Source: Porogramme epimiltina
Taxonomy: Eukaryota > Basidiomycota > Agaricomycetes > Polyporales > Polyporaceae
Assembly: GCA_900155495.1 (NCBI GenBank)
Contig: FTLJ01000292.1
Coordinates: forward strand, 30,905-94,904
DNA length: 64,000 nucleotides
Direction: 5' to 3'
Numbering within the stretch: position 1 is the first letter of the stretch; every line of letters begins with the position of its first letter. The notes below the pieces were generated by a model. The model was not told where the DNA came from. It worked only from the letters and a program-made list of their open reading frames with translations, and did no database searches. Position numbers and translations under genes: made by a program. Shown here piece by piece: positions 11,424 through 30,423 of the stretch.

Positions 11424-13797
11424 CTATATTGGGCTGACACTCATTACGGAGTCGGTTAAGTCCTCGATGCGCTCCATGACCTCCAGAACAGCGGGCGCGA
11501 TCGCATCCCTCCTGTGTAAGTCGGCGCATACGTGCGCGAGGGCACGCTCTAGAACGAGCCGGTTCTGACGCTCCTCCTGGAGACGCATTTCGGCTAGGAG
11601 GCGCTGGGCACGCTCCTTCTTGAGCGCCGCAGCCGCAGCTCCGTCAACATCAAGCACTGAATCGGTAACAATTAGTATCACTTGCGGGTATAGTAGATTA
11701 TGCGGAGCGTAGCTCTGGGGCACTCACGCGTGGGGGGGCTCATCGAGTGGGGCACCGAGTGGACCGATGGTGACTCGAGGGCGTTGGACGAGAGCTTCAT
11801 CGTGATCTCCGCCACCCTCTTAGGACGTTCAGGCCGCACGTTGACAAGCTCGAAGTCGCGAACCAGGACGGCACTGTCGGGAAGGCGGGTAGAACGTTCG
11901 TGAGCGGGCGATAGTAATAATAGAGTCGAAAGTACCAGGCATCGCCAGGCTCGAGCCTGTTAATGTTCTTGAGCTTCGCGACTGAGCCAATTTGCAGGTG
12001 GTCCGCATTCCCGAAGCCGGCGATACGGCCCTGTAGCGTAGGTGCGAGTGCGATCCATACGTATCCACGGCCGTCCGTGACATACGCTTCGTACGCTTTC
12101 GCTTGATTGGGATGTCCGACCGGCCCCGGATCAACGCCTCGTAGAACGAGGATCTGAACGACAGGGCATGCGGACAAGATGGTGTCCTCAGAGCGGTCTC
12201 GGAGCCGGTCACACGAACCGGCCGTGAGGGATATTGCTGGCGGCGAATAGGATGGCGCTGCCTTTGGAAGAGACGGAGCCGCTGGCGAGAGCGGAGCGCC
12301 GTGATCAGTGGCAGACCACCGACTGGGCGCCGGCGATCGTTGAACAGGGGCGGGGTCCGAATGTTCCTGCGAAGTGGAGCCGCTGAGAGGCCACAAAAGA
12401 GAAACATCGCGTAATAACTCACCGTCATAGTATGTACGGAAGGGGCAAGACTAGGGTTCGAAGACATTCCTGGGACGCACCCACCGCTATCCGAAGGTGC
12501 GCTCCAACGACCAAGTTCCGGTGCCGCCATCATGCCGCCCGCTGGAGACACCGTCGGAGTCCCGGCTGAAGATATCGTCCGGACGCTGTCTAGAGGAGCC
12601 GCCCGTGGACTGCCTGACGACGTGGCGGTAGAAGGCGTTATAGGCTGTCTTGGAGTGGTCGCGGCCATCATCGGGAATGCACCTTTGTTGGTCGCTCCGC
12701 TGCCCGATACACCGTGTTCCTGTAGCTGGACAGATGGAAGCACAGGCTGAGCTGGTGAGGCTTTCGGAGGCTGCTGTGGAGCAGGGTGCGCATGTGCCCT
12801 ATGTGATAGCTCCACAACCTTGGTTTGTTGTGTCCCTTCTCGCGACTGTGCCGGGGTGTGGGCTGGTAATGTTGGGCGAGGCCGCGATGTGACTGGTACC
12901 ACTACCTCTCCACCTGCGCTAGTAGGCGGAAGTCCAGATCGCGTTGCTGGATTTAGAACTTCGCGCGCACGATCCATGGTGCCTGTGTCAGTTGACCGGG
13001 AGGTTCTGGCCGTCTGTGGTTGAGACGTGGATGCAATGGTCCTGGCGCTGCTCTGAGGTGGCCGTTGAGCGGGGCCACTGACCGCAACGTTGGCGTTGGA
13101 AGTCGCGCGGGAATGTTCCGTTTCTGGTGGAACGTCTTTAGTGGGCAGCACTGCACCTGTATTCCTTGGACGAAAAAGTGGGACTTCCGGGGCTAACTTG
13201 TCCATATCCCATACCCGGCCGCTGGCGAGTGGGGAGTTAGCGCAGGTAAATCGGAATACGCAACACACGAGACAATACGTACTCTTCACTGTAAAAGATG
13301 TTTGCTCTGGAACCACGCTGTTATTTCTGCGCCTTAATGTTGACGATTCGATACGCACATCATACGTTCCGACAGTGTATCTTTGACCTCTTGCTGAGTT
13401 AATGCTCGCCGAACCAAGTACTGGATGGCGTAACAGATATCCTACGAAGACGAAACGGTCAGTGAGGCGAGCGCGTCTCAGAAGAACAGAAGGTGCTCAC
13501 TATGTGCAGCCGGGGGTATGTACCCCTAACTTGGCCAGTTCCCCATACGACTTTACATTCTGTCAAAGGCATTGTGCCTAAAGAGAGCGCTTGTAGATCC
13601 GCCCGGAATTCATCCACAATGGACGCTTCCATCGAATCTCTTCTTGATGGGTCCTTGGTTGTCTGTAGCGCACGTGCTCGGCTGCCCATATACTGGATCC
13701 ACACTCCTGGCTGTTTGCGTTCCGGGGTATTCACATGGCCAGCGTCCCGTGCGAGTGATTGTGACATAGCTGAACGAAGGAGGAGCCTGGCAGGCAC
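11424..13797 (-). CDS. Large RPA70N-like OB-fold protein with N-terminal extension, array member E
   Basis: Seven exons (13501-13797, 13366-13441, 13279-13306, 12423-13221, 11936-12366, 11728-11873, 11424-11656) join with every phase closing to 669 residues. The N-terminal 130 residues form an ordered region I do not recognise (TECKVVWGTGQVRG, DICYAIQYLVRRALTQQE). Next come about 300 residues of Pro/Ser/Thr-rich linker. Then comes the clearest RPA70N-like domain of the array: ACPVVQILVLRGV, YEAYVTDGRGYVWIALAPT, LQIGSVAKLKNINRL, and the last strand AVLVRDFELVNV in its own exon. The C-terminus is a long Arg/Glu/Leu helix (KKERAQRLLAEMRLQEER) ending in AIAPAVLEVMERIEDL. The last two introns sit in phases 2 and 1, as in members A-D. 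The 28-nt third exon is the weakest part of the model. The start could be the second Met at 13767. Confidence 0.6.
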
Positions 13798-14629
13798 AAC
13801 GTATGCAATCCGATGGTTCGTTTGAGGTACTAGTAGAGGCGGGTCCTATAATCCAGAGTATGGGCTCTCGCCCCCTTCCACCGAGTCTTCGTGCCTCAGA
13901 AGGGGTAAACGATTGGTGGTTGAGCCGTAACAGAAGGATGTGGGGTTTAGGGGTGCGGAGAGGTGCTCCCGAAATAGAAATGCTATTGAAAGCATGAATA
14001 ACCGCACAGAGAGGCTATATGCGCATACTCACAAGAAACAGCTATGGTTGAGCCAGGGCAGTAAATAGGTGATGACGTTCAGGATGAAGATGAGCCTCCG
14101 GCAATCAGAACCGGTGCTGACTGTTCGCGAGCCACAACAGTTTTTCACGTGACCTATTGGGCGAAGCTGACGGCTCTGTTTCTGGACTGGAAGACGTTAT
14201 CATGGGGAAGTTGGGTCGCTTTCAAGCGTGGGGCGCTTCACGTTCCTGACACAGCAGAGGGTCGCATAGTCCGACATCCTCCCAATGTTGTATTGCTTTG
14301 AATTTGAAAATAAGCCTGAAGCCTCCCGTGTCGATCATGTTCTACACTATCCAGGAGTCCCTTAGTAACTCTTGAAGAAAGTACAGTATGAAATCCTGGC
14401 TGGGAGGGTGAGACGCGCAGCCTGAGCCGACCCGCACAACGCGTCATGGATATCTTGTTCGAGCGAGGCGGTGCAACTCTAAATTAATACAAGGATGTCA
14501 TTGTGAGCGAGAAGATAGGTAGTCAAATATACAGCGTGTCGTCGTCGAATCTTGAGTTTCATCCACCGAGGGCGGCCACATCCCGCCTCCATCGGCACCC
14601 CTAAACCAAGCGTGGTGGAGCGCATGTTT
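13798..14629. other. Intergenic, upstream region of OB-fold member E
   Basis: About 830 nt between the start of member E and the stop of profilin, both on the minus strand. It should hold the promoter of E and the 3' UTR of profilin. No gene recognised. Confidence 0.45.
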
Positions 14630-15508
14630 TCAATATCCGACGCCGATGAGGTAGTCAGCGAGGCCCTCGACTATAGGGGTGCACTCGGGGGCCTGGAGCG
14701 GCGCGGAGTACTCAGCGACGAGGACTGCCTGCTTCGTCTTGACGAGGACACAGCCGTCGGCCTGTACACAGAAGCCGCGAGAACGGTGGTCAGCGCACGC
14801 GTAACGCATGGCAGCGGACAGCAGTCTGGGAAGAGAAGGCAGGACAGGGGCAGTGGGCCAGCGCGTGCGCCCCGCTCGACGCAAGTGGCGATCATGGAAA
14901 AACAAACGTGCGGCACTCACCCCCTTCTTCCCGTACACGCTCCGCTCGTTCGCAGAAAGGGTGAAGTACTTCGTGCCCGCGAGCCGGATGCCGTGCTCGC
15001 GCGCCTCGGCGGGGTTGCTGAACGCGCCGAGAACCTTTTGCTGCTCCTCCGTCGAGAGCTATCAAGGAGGGGCGGGGTTTGACAAGGTTCGAGCCGAAGG
15101 ACGGGGAGCGGGAAGGAGAAGGGGCGTGCGGGGTTGGAGAACGGGAGAGAAGGACCACAAAGTGAGGGTTCCGACGTCAAGATCGCGTTGCGAAGGTTGC
15201 AAGTGGTGTTCATCAGCTTCATGGATCTGCGAGCAGCATTATGCTCCGAGCCGAGCGCACCGTGTACCCCTGGGACGCTGCCCACACGCCGCCGCCGAGG
15301 CCGACGATAGCAGCCTTCGTGACCTTGCCCGTCCCGATGAGATTGGTGTCGACGTACGCTGAGCGGCCGCAAGAAGAGCGCGGCCGGGAGAAATCGGTAT
15401 CAGAATGTGGACATGGGCGGGGTGGTGGGGTGGACAAGGGCCGCGCGCGCTCGGACGCGGGACGCGCACACCGGGCGCTCGGCCTTTAGACTCACATTGC
15501 CAGGACAT
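14630..15508 (-). CDS. Profilin
   Basis: Exons 15496-15508, 15261-15358, 14921-15058 and 14630-14761 join to exactly 126 residues, the usual profilin length. The start is MSWQ-type (here MSW plus a split codon), followed by YVDTNLIGTGKVTKAAIVGL, GGVWAASQGYT, LSTEEQQKVLGAF, KYFTLSANERSVYGKKG, CVLVKTKQAVLVAEY and the C-terminal IVEGLADYLIGVGY helix. All are family signatures covering the actin- and poly-proline-binding surfaces. Profilin binds G-actin, exchanges its nucleotide and delivers it to formins. The first exon is only 13 nt, and the introns (137, 202, 159 nt) are much longer than elsewhere in the window, as is common for the early introns of highly expressed cytoskeletal genes. Confidence 0.95.
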
Positions 15509-16009
15509 TACAGAAATCCGGAGAATGGAGAGAGAGAAGGTGGAGGGTAGGGAGGGCACAGGGAAACGTGAGGCCCAGCACGGCGGTGGATGAGGAGAGG
15601 CGGGCGGATCAGGCAAGCCATTAAGTACGGACTCCCAAAGGGCCTCCGCGAGCACGGCTCACCACCAATCACCGTCACGCCGACGGGGCGTCGCAATCCG
15701 ATAACATCCACTGCAATCGCGAACAGTGCGCGGGAGAGGCCTTCGCTCGGCCGCCACGCCTCATCGTGCGCATCGGGCTCGGTTGTGCTGTAAAGGGGCG
15801 GACACGCTGCAAAGGCGGGCAGACGAGTAAGTGCAAGCAAACGAGCGACGACGTCATCGATATTAGCCGTGTATAGCCTATGGTAAAGAGCGTATCCGTA
15901 CAGGCGCACCGACGCCAACCCGTTACTGCACACCTCCAACCTTGCGTATTACCCTACAAACACGTATCCCACATACACCCGACTATCAAAATAAAACAAA
16001 CGGTGTTCT
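15509..16009. other. Intergenic, profilin promoter
   Basis: About 500 nt upstream of profilin, meeting the 3' end of the phosphatase. A purine-rich stretch at about 15520-15600 (pyrimidine-rich on the profilin strand) fits a basidiomycete transcription-start region. No gene seen. Confidence 0.45.
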
Positions 16010-17956
16010 TCACACCGCGACTGGGTACGGGAGCGGCACCTGCGACACGCTAGACTGCGCGGTCGTCGACGGCACGTGGGTGTAGATGTCAAGCTGGCTC
16101 GTCGCGTTCGACGTGCTCGTCAGCCCGCACACCGTCTTGAAGTCGCCGATCGCGGCGCCGCGCTTCTCGACGTACGTCGCGAATGACGAGAGCGGGCACG
16201 AGCCGCCGGGTCCGCTATCGCACCCGGGAACGGGGGTGACTGCGTCGTTGATCTGTTTGTCGCGCGCGTAAGCACTCAGGGTTAGAGACAAAGGGGGCGC
16301 GGAGAAAGGAGGCAGGCGGAAGCATGCAGGAGCGCTACTGACCTTAATCCGGATGTACTTCTTCGCGCTCGCGCTCTCGCCAGGGCTGAGGGTGACCTGC
16401 CCCGCGACGTGCTTCACCTGCGTGGCGGGCTCGTGGTCGCACGAGAGGCGCTCGATGGCGACGTAGCCCCGGAACGCGACGAGATACGAGGAGCGGAACG
16501 TGTGGTCGTCGTTGCGGCTGTTGACGTTCAGCGGGTACACGTTCTTGTGCGAAGACGTGTTCCAGAGGCCGAGCGCAGACAGGACCGGGGGCAGGTTGTT
16601 GTCGTGCTGGATAGAACCGTCAGCGCAGCGCGAGGATCACGGCGCAGAAGCCGCTCACAGTGAAACTCATGATGAGCGGAGGGGGCGTGAAGTTGCCGTC
16701 GGTGGTGCCGTTCGGGCCAGCGACCATGAGGTCGGTAATGGCCTTCACGTAGGGGTATCCAGTCACAGCCGAGTACGGGTTGCCGGGTCCAGCACTGGTC
16801 AGATGCCTTTAGCCCCCGTCTATGTGGAAATCGGGATATTCTCACCCATAGTAGTAGTTGAGATCGTGAGCGTACTCATAATCCAACCACTCGGACTCTG
16901 TAAGAACGTTCATTTACAAACGCCACTGTCACAGGTGGTTGGACACACCTTCGAAGATGTCACAGAAGCGGCTGTCACCGTTGACTTCCGTCTGGAAGCC
17001 GCACAAGTCCTGCATAACACCGATATCGCTAGCATTGAGGGTGAGCCCGTCAAGGTACTTGTTCAGGCGCTTGGCAACGTTGGGGCGGTAGAGAGCGCGG
17101 AATGTGTCCGCGTTCGAGGACTTGTCGCCGCTCTTGTAAGTCGGGCACCCCGAGGACGGCGTGAGGGAGTCCGCGAAGGTGTAGCTGACGGAGTCCGGCG
17201 TGGTGACGATCTTGCCGCGGTTTTCGTTGGTGGCGGTGAGGTAGTTGCCCTTGGAGAGGTAACCTTGCATAAACCAGGTCGCGGTGTCGAGCACACGCTG
17301 CTGGCTCGCAGCCCTGAGGTACAGGTGATAAGAGGTCGTGCGCGACGAGCACATGCGCGGAGAAACTCACCAAATGGTGAAGTTATCGCCACCGGCCGTG
17401 AACCCATAGCGCTTCCTCAGGTCGGCGCCGAGCTCGAAGGCCTCCTTCGCACCGGTGGAGGTCAGGTAGAGGGGCTGGTGGGGCTGATCGTCGACAGGGA
17501 GAGTCCACGACGGGACCCACGCGAGAGGGCCCTTAGCAGTGTAGGTTGCGTTTTGGAACTTCTGGTAGAGGCCGACCCAACCCTGGTACGAGCCGGGCTC
17601 CGGGAAACGACTGCATGCGTGCGTCAGAAGCTGCGTCGTCTGACCGGGTTGCACACGGATGCGTGGGTGAAAGAGCGCGGGTGTAGTTGGAAGAGGGGGA
17701 GGGGGTTGAGAAAACAGACGAGTACTCACGAGCCGTGACGAAGGATGTATGCGGCTTGCTCGACCTTGCACGCCGCGGGGGTATCGGAAGAGATGCCAAA
17801 CTGCGCGGGGGCGTCGAAGTACGGGGACGCGGGGCCCGAGTGGTGGAGCGGGTTGAAGCTGCTGTCGGAGGACGAGCTTGAGCTGCGCGCGTACGCGTTG
17901 CCAACTCCGGAGAGGATGGCGAGGGTGGTAAGGAGCGTGGTTGTCACGGAGGCCAT
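16010..17956 (-). CDS. Secreted histidine acid phosphatase (phytase/acid phosphatase family)
   Basis: Seven exons (17730-17956, 17371-17610, 16949-17313, 16846-16897, 16659-16794, 16343-16606, 16010-16252) join in phase to 508 residues. A signal peptide (MASVTTTLLTTLAILSGVGN) opens the protein. The catalytic RHG motif appears as AAYILRHGS, split by intron 1 and continuing RFPEPGS. The proton-donor HD appears as MSFTHDNNLPP, with intron 5 immediately before the His. Other family marks are NFTIWAASQQRVLDTATWF and several spaced cysteines. The enzyme forms a phosphohistidine and releases phosphate from esters, probably extracellularly or in the wall. At 508 residues it is a little longer than Aspergillus phytases, with extra C-terminal Ser/Thr. 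A TATA-like CCATATAAACC at about 18034-18043 lies 80 nt upstream. A longer Met at 18010 would spoil the signal peptide. Confidence 0.92.
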
Positions 17957-19040
17957 GGCGGAGCCGGGGTCGAAGGTGCGCGTCGGGTGGTGAGGGCGGT
18001 ATCGCGACAAAGCACCGAGTCTTCATCTACGCGGTTTATATGGGCGAGGAGAATCATGAGGGGGAGACGGAGAGGCGAGGGGCGGATGGCTCGAATCAGA
18101 AGGGCAAGAGAGCCACGTTCGTGCTGGGGGACGACGGCGATAGCGTGCAGGCTACGTCCCTGGGTGACACAGCCATCTGGCCGACGTGCTAGCACGCGTG
18201 AACGGTAGTCCCACCCGCGGCCCGCGTCCGTCCCGTCGGCCTGGCCACACCCGCCCCAAACCCCCGCCCGCCGGCGCGCCCACTCCTGCCCGCCATACGC
18301 GAGGTTCGAGCAACGTGTGTCTGTGCCTGGCGCAGGTCATTTTGCTACCCGGCGCGGCGTATTGGGCCCTCGACAAACGGTCTTTCTCTTACTTTTCTCC
18401 GTGCCGATCCCTCCAAGCCACAGGGCGCGATGACGTCCTCCAAACTCGTCCAGCCTCTTGCCGCCGGCAACTTCCTTCAACCTCCCACTAAGAAATAAAC
18501 TATGTTGTCTCGTTCGTCCCTGAGATTTTTCTCGGGTTTGCACAATATATGAGTACTGTGGGGGCCGTCGCTCGGAAGATGGTCGAGAAGACTTCATCCC
18601 AATTCTCAGTCGATTCGCAACAGAGACAACACGCCAGGGTTCTCATTCGGGGCCGAGAAATTGATGTGAGCTCTAAAACAAATACATGAAGTGCAGATGT
18701 CCTGTACAGTGGGGATATAAGCTGGGAGACAAGGCGACATGGAGGTAGCGCGGTGTACGGGAGGTGAGGAGGTGAGGGAGGAGAGGTCAATCAAAGGAGT
18801 GTTCGCCATGTGCGTATGGAAACAGTGAGTGGGGGTCGGCCGAGGGCGGATGTTACATGATAATGATAATACAACGGGGCGGCGCCGCGCGCTGCGGGGG
18901 TTGAACATATTGCTACAGACACGTGCACCATACCAGAGGGCGGGCGAAGGTGAAGGCGGGGAACCAAAAGAGAAGAAATGTCGGGACCGCGGCGGAAGGG
19001 AGAGGGGGCGGCGGCGGTGGCGGACGGCCGGCGGGTCGGT
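17957..19040. promoter_or_regulatory. Phosphatase upstream region and OPT 3' flank
   Basis: The first 250 nt hold the phosphatase TATA-like element (about 18034-18043) and CACGTT/AACGTG hexamers near 18114 and 18308. These match the degenerate Pho4/NUC-1 core, so phosphate-starvation control is possible but unproven. The remainder, to 19040, is GC-rich and has no recognisable gene. It should include the 3' UTR of the transporter. Confidence 0.4.
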
Positions 19041-21835
19041 TTACGACCACTCGGTCGGCCCGATGGGCACGTCCGTCACTAGCAGGCGCGGCATCCCGAT
19101 TGCGTCGAACGTGTTCAGCCACACGGTGTTGCCCCACCAGTTGAGTGTGACGCCGCCGTTGGCGTATTGGAGCGCGAAGAAGACGAGCACGGCGCCGACG
19201 GACACGCCGATGTCGAGACCCGCGGAAAGGATGTAGTTGAAGCGGAGCCACCACCGGAAGTGGAAGCGGCGCATGAACCACTGGAAGAACGCGCCGACCA
19301 TCGCCCACGACGAGTAGTTGATGCCTGTCGCGGGCGGGAGCTGCGCGAGCCCCGCAAAGCAGACTGGGATGTTGACGTAGCGCCAGAACGAGGTCGGGTA
19401 CCGCCGCGCGAGGATGTAGAAGGGGATGGGCAGGAGCGCGCCGATGAGGAAGAAGTAGAGGACCCAGTTGTACCTGCGGGGCGAGGTCTGTCAGGATGAG
19501 GGATAAAGGAAAATGCGTAAGGACTTACGGAGCACCAGGTGAGAAAAGACGACGAGGGCCGATACCGCCCCAGATGATCGACGCGGTTGAGAACGTAGTG
19601 ACATCCAGGCACAGGAAGCCGTCCTTCTGTGTTGGGGAGCAGAAATCCTGAATGTGGGAGAATTGCCACTCCTGCACGCCAATAGACACGAAGCACAGAA
19701 TGATGGTGGCGACGAGCTGTGCCATGAACATAACACGGGGAGGGATCTTCTGGTAGTGGCCGACCTTGAGGTCGTTGAGGAGCGAAAGGGCTTGGTACAT
19801 TGGCACAAAGCCCATCGTCTTGAACACCATGGACCCGAGAGGCTGGCCGGGGAGCGCGTATCCGCCAATGAATTCGGCGAGAACGTTGATGCCGAGGAGC
19901 TGGTTCGTGATGGCGCGAACGATGCCGACGGGGATGACGAAGAAGAACGAGATCGCAATCGACAGGATGAACGCCCACACTGGGAATTGCGTGGGGAAAA
20001 TCTCGATCGCGACGACGCCAAAGACGAAGGCAATGACGAAGAGGACACCGTACCACCACGTGGGGACTTCGGGGTACGCAGACATGAGACGGGCGTGGAT
20101 ATCCTTCTCGTCCCGGACGGTGCGGCGGAATTGGCGGATGATATCGTGTCTGTACCACACTGAGAAACAATTTAGTCAGCACTTCGCGTTCATACATGGA
20201 AAGAACTCACAGAGAGTGTGCACAATGACAGCGGTGATGACCGCAAACTGAGTGCCATAAGCGAGCATGAGGGTCGCGGACATGAACAGGGGCGAATAGG
20301 CCCGGTACTTCTCCTCATCGAAGAGACCATCGGGAGTAATAACTGCGGAGATGTTGTAAGGCATGCCGAGATTATCGAACGCGCCGGCAGATGAGATAGG
20401 GAAGTATGCCGTGTTCATGAAGTTGGTGACTGCATCAAGGTCAGCGCAATTCGTACAGAAAGCCCACGAAGACACTCACAGTACATGATCGGAGCGATGA
20501 ACCAGTAGATCACAACAAACATAATAAAGATATTGAGTTCAGTCCACCACTGGAAAGGAATACGTTTGTCAGTGGCATTGGAAATGAAAGGTAGAAATGG
20601 TACATACGGGAGAAACCAGTGGACTCCCGAGCCAGGAGATCATCGACCAGTCGAAAGTGAGGAAACCGAGGCCAAGGCCTGAGTTGTACCCGAACAACGT
20701 GTTGACCGTCTGGTTCTCCGGCGCGATCCAGCATACCCAGCTGAAAACGCTCAGGCCGGTGAACAGGAAGCCAGGGATGAAGTAGTACAGCGCGCTTCCG
20801 ACGGCGACGAAGAGGAAGAACTTCTCCCGCGAGATGTGCTTCTTCTCAACCTTGCCCCAGTTCTTGTTAAGCGCGTTGAGCAGTGCACAGCTCACAAGCG
20901 CCGACGGCCAGATCATACTCGAAGGCCACACGAGAAGCGAACGCGCGATGCCCGCGTACGCGTACCCAATAAGCTGTGAGGAGAGCGAGAGGAGGAGCTG
21001 GTAGCCGATAGTCGGGCGCTGGTTGTAGAAAACCCGCTGGGAGAGGAAGATGACGGACGCGTAGACGTCGCTGTAAACGGCATTGGCCATGATCGTGATC
21101 ACGGTGTGCTCCTTGACGTTGAAGGGGCCAGGGTTGAACGACCAAACGTAACCGAACGTGTTGAACCGCCGTGTCGGGAGGGCCCATTCCAGAAACTTGC
21201 CCGCCGGGAGTGCAACAAGCTGGGCAATAAGTGCACTAATTGAGACCGCAGGCCCTATTCTGTGGGTGAGCATATGCGAGGATGCGATAGTAGAAAATAT
21301 GCGCACAGCGGGTGGCGAAGAAATGATTCAAGCCAGAAAGAATGATGGAGATAATAGTTCCCAGGAACCAACTGTGGCGACGGATGAGTGACGTCAGACA
21401 ATGATCGTCCAAATACAACTCACACTCGGAAGGTGTTGACCGGCATCGAAGGGTCATCGTAGTTGGGGACTGCAGCCCTGACTTCGGCATAGGGCGAATC
21501 TCTGCATGTGGCGTCAACCAACCGCGAGACGGTCAATGTCACGAAAGAACGTACTCGTTTTGGAGAGCATTGTCGTGGAGATCCACCTTGGAAGGCCCTT
21601 TCGTCGACTCGTACTGAGATGACATCTCGATATCTGACGAGCGGAAAGACTTGTTCTCCCATGATGCGCTATTTTGCACGAAGGTGGCGGTAGTAGCAGT
21701 GGGCGAGGGCGCCGAATAGTCCCAATTAGGATCGTTGAAATGGTCGTCGATGTCCTCGGGCACATCTGGAGAGTCATTGCGACGGTGAATGAGGTTCGGG
21801 AGGGTTGGGTGAAGTCGAACTGCTGTTGACTGCAT
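19041..21835 (-). CDS. Oligopeptide transporter, OPT family
   Basis: Eight exons (21555-21835, 21424-21501, 21307-21371, 20608-21254, 20480-20549, 20211-20429, 19529-20159, 19041-19473) join in phase to 807 residues. A roughly 110-residue cytosolic acidic N-terminus precedes about 14-16 hydrophobic segments. OPT signatures are present in order: the NPGPFNVKEH motif, SALYYFIPGFLF, TNFMNTAYFPISSAGAFDN, WWYGVLFVIAFVFGVVAIEI, NQLLGINVLAEFIGGY, SPTQKDGFLC and GINYSSWAMVGAFF, then a WLN-type C-terminus. It imports tri- to pentapeptides (possibly glutathione or siderophore-type conjugates) with protons across the plasma membrane. ATG 21835 is chosen over the upstream GTG. Splice sites RW|PAVSIS and V|WFLGT restore the family consensus. 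Confidence 0.95.
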
Positions 21836-22672
21836 GATGGTCACAGCGAACTACGGGAAGAAGGTGAAGGGTCGTAGACACGGAGAGGGAACTGGCGGGA
21901 GCAAAGGCAGTGAGGAATGTCGGCATTAAGAGGGATGGGCGTCGTCATGAGGGGCGCCCGAGCTATTGTCTTGCATGGCGGCTCTCGCCAAGGAAAGCTC
22001 GTGGTCGTTAATATGAAAGGGAAGAAGACGTGCTCGGTCGGGCCGAAGCGCGGAACATCTGTAGCAAGACAATAGGTCGTGGAATCAGCCTCTATATAAG
22101 ACTTGCTCCGTAAATCCTTACTTGACACCTCTTTGCAGGCCCCTCTTCTTGAAAAACTAACCCGGACTGGCGGATATATGCATCATACATTAACTGGTCT
22201 TTCTTAGAGCAGCTGAGTCGCAAGGCGGCGGTCTACAGCAGCTAGGATTGACGGTTCGCGACGGACGAGTGAAGCTGTTCCCGATGTGCCTGACTTGCAC
22301 AGGCCATGTGCAGTCTATGTCAAAAGCGGTCATGTCGACCAGGGGCTGAGAAGGTCGAAGTACAGCTCCGGTTTATTGTTAAAGTTGGGTCCGGGGACGG
22401 AAGGCAAGACAATAATATAGGGTTCGCACGCTTGGACCAGCTGGGCACGGGCGCTTCTGTCGAGACCAGTCCAGAGCCACAGCCTGTCATATCCGTAACT
22501 CACCTTATCACTGTGGCGAAAACTGCCGACTAGCATCTTGACCTATCTCGTAGGAGAGTGTGTTCCTAGCTCATTGACTACAGTATGGGTGGTATAGATG
22601 TGTGGAGATCCGTGTGCGTAATAATACATGCGAGTACATCCAGAAAGCGAGAAAGCAGCAAAGGTCCAGTAT
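21836..22672. promoter_or_regulatory. OPT transporter promoter and BEACH gene 3' flank
   Basis: About 840 nt. The part next to 21836 is upstream of the transporter. A TATATAAG-like element at about 22090-22097 (minus-strand CTTATATAGAGG) lies 260 nt upstream of its ATG. The 68-codon minus-strand frame at 22330-22536 lies beyond the BEACH stop and lacks family features. Confidence 0.4.

Positions 22673-30423
<7,751 letters not shown>

Noticed and set aside
11829..13358. A single 509-codon minus-strand frame
   Set aside because: It reads through several introns of member E and loses the OB-fold frame after 12423; the spliced model closes in phase and restores the RPA70N-like motifs.
16500..17738. 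A 412-codon plus-strand frame
   Set aside because: It is antisense to the histidine acid phosphatase exons, which carry RHG and HD catalytic motifs and a consistent splice pattern.
22330..22536. Extra C-terminal exon of the BEACH gene
   Set aside because: The WD40 C-terminus already ends in family-typical sequence at 22673; the downstream frame shows no WD40 pattern.
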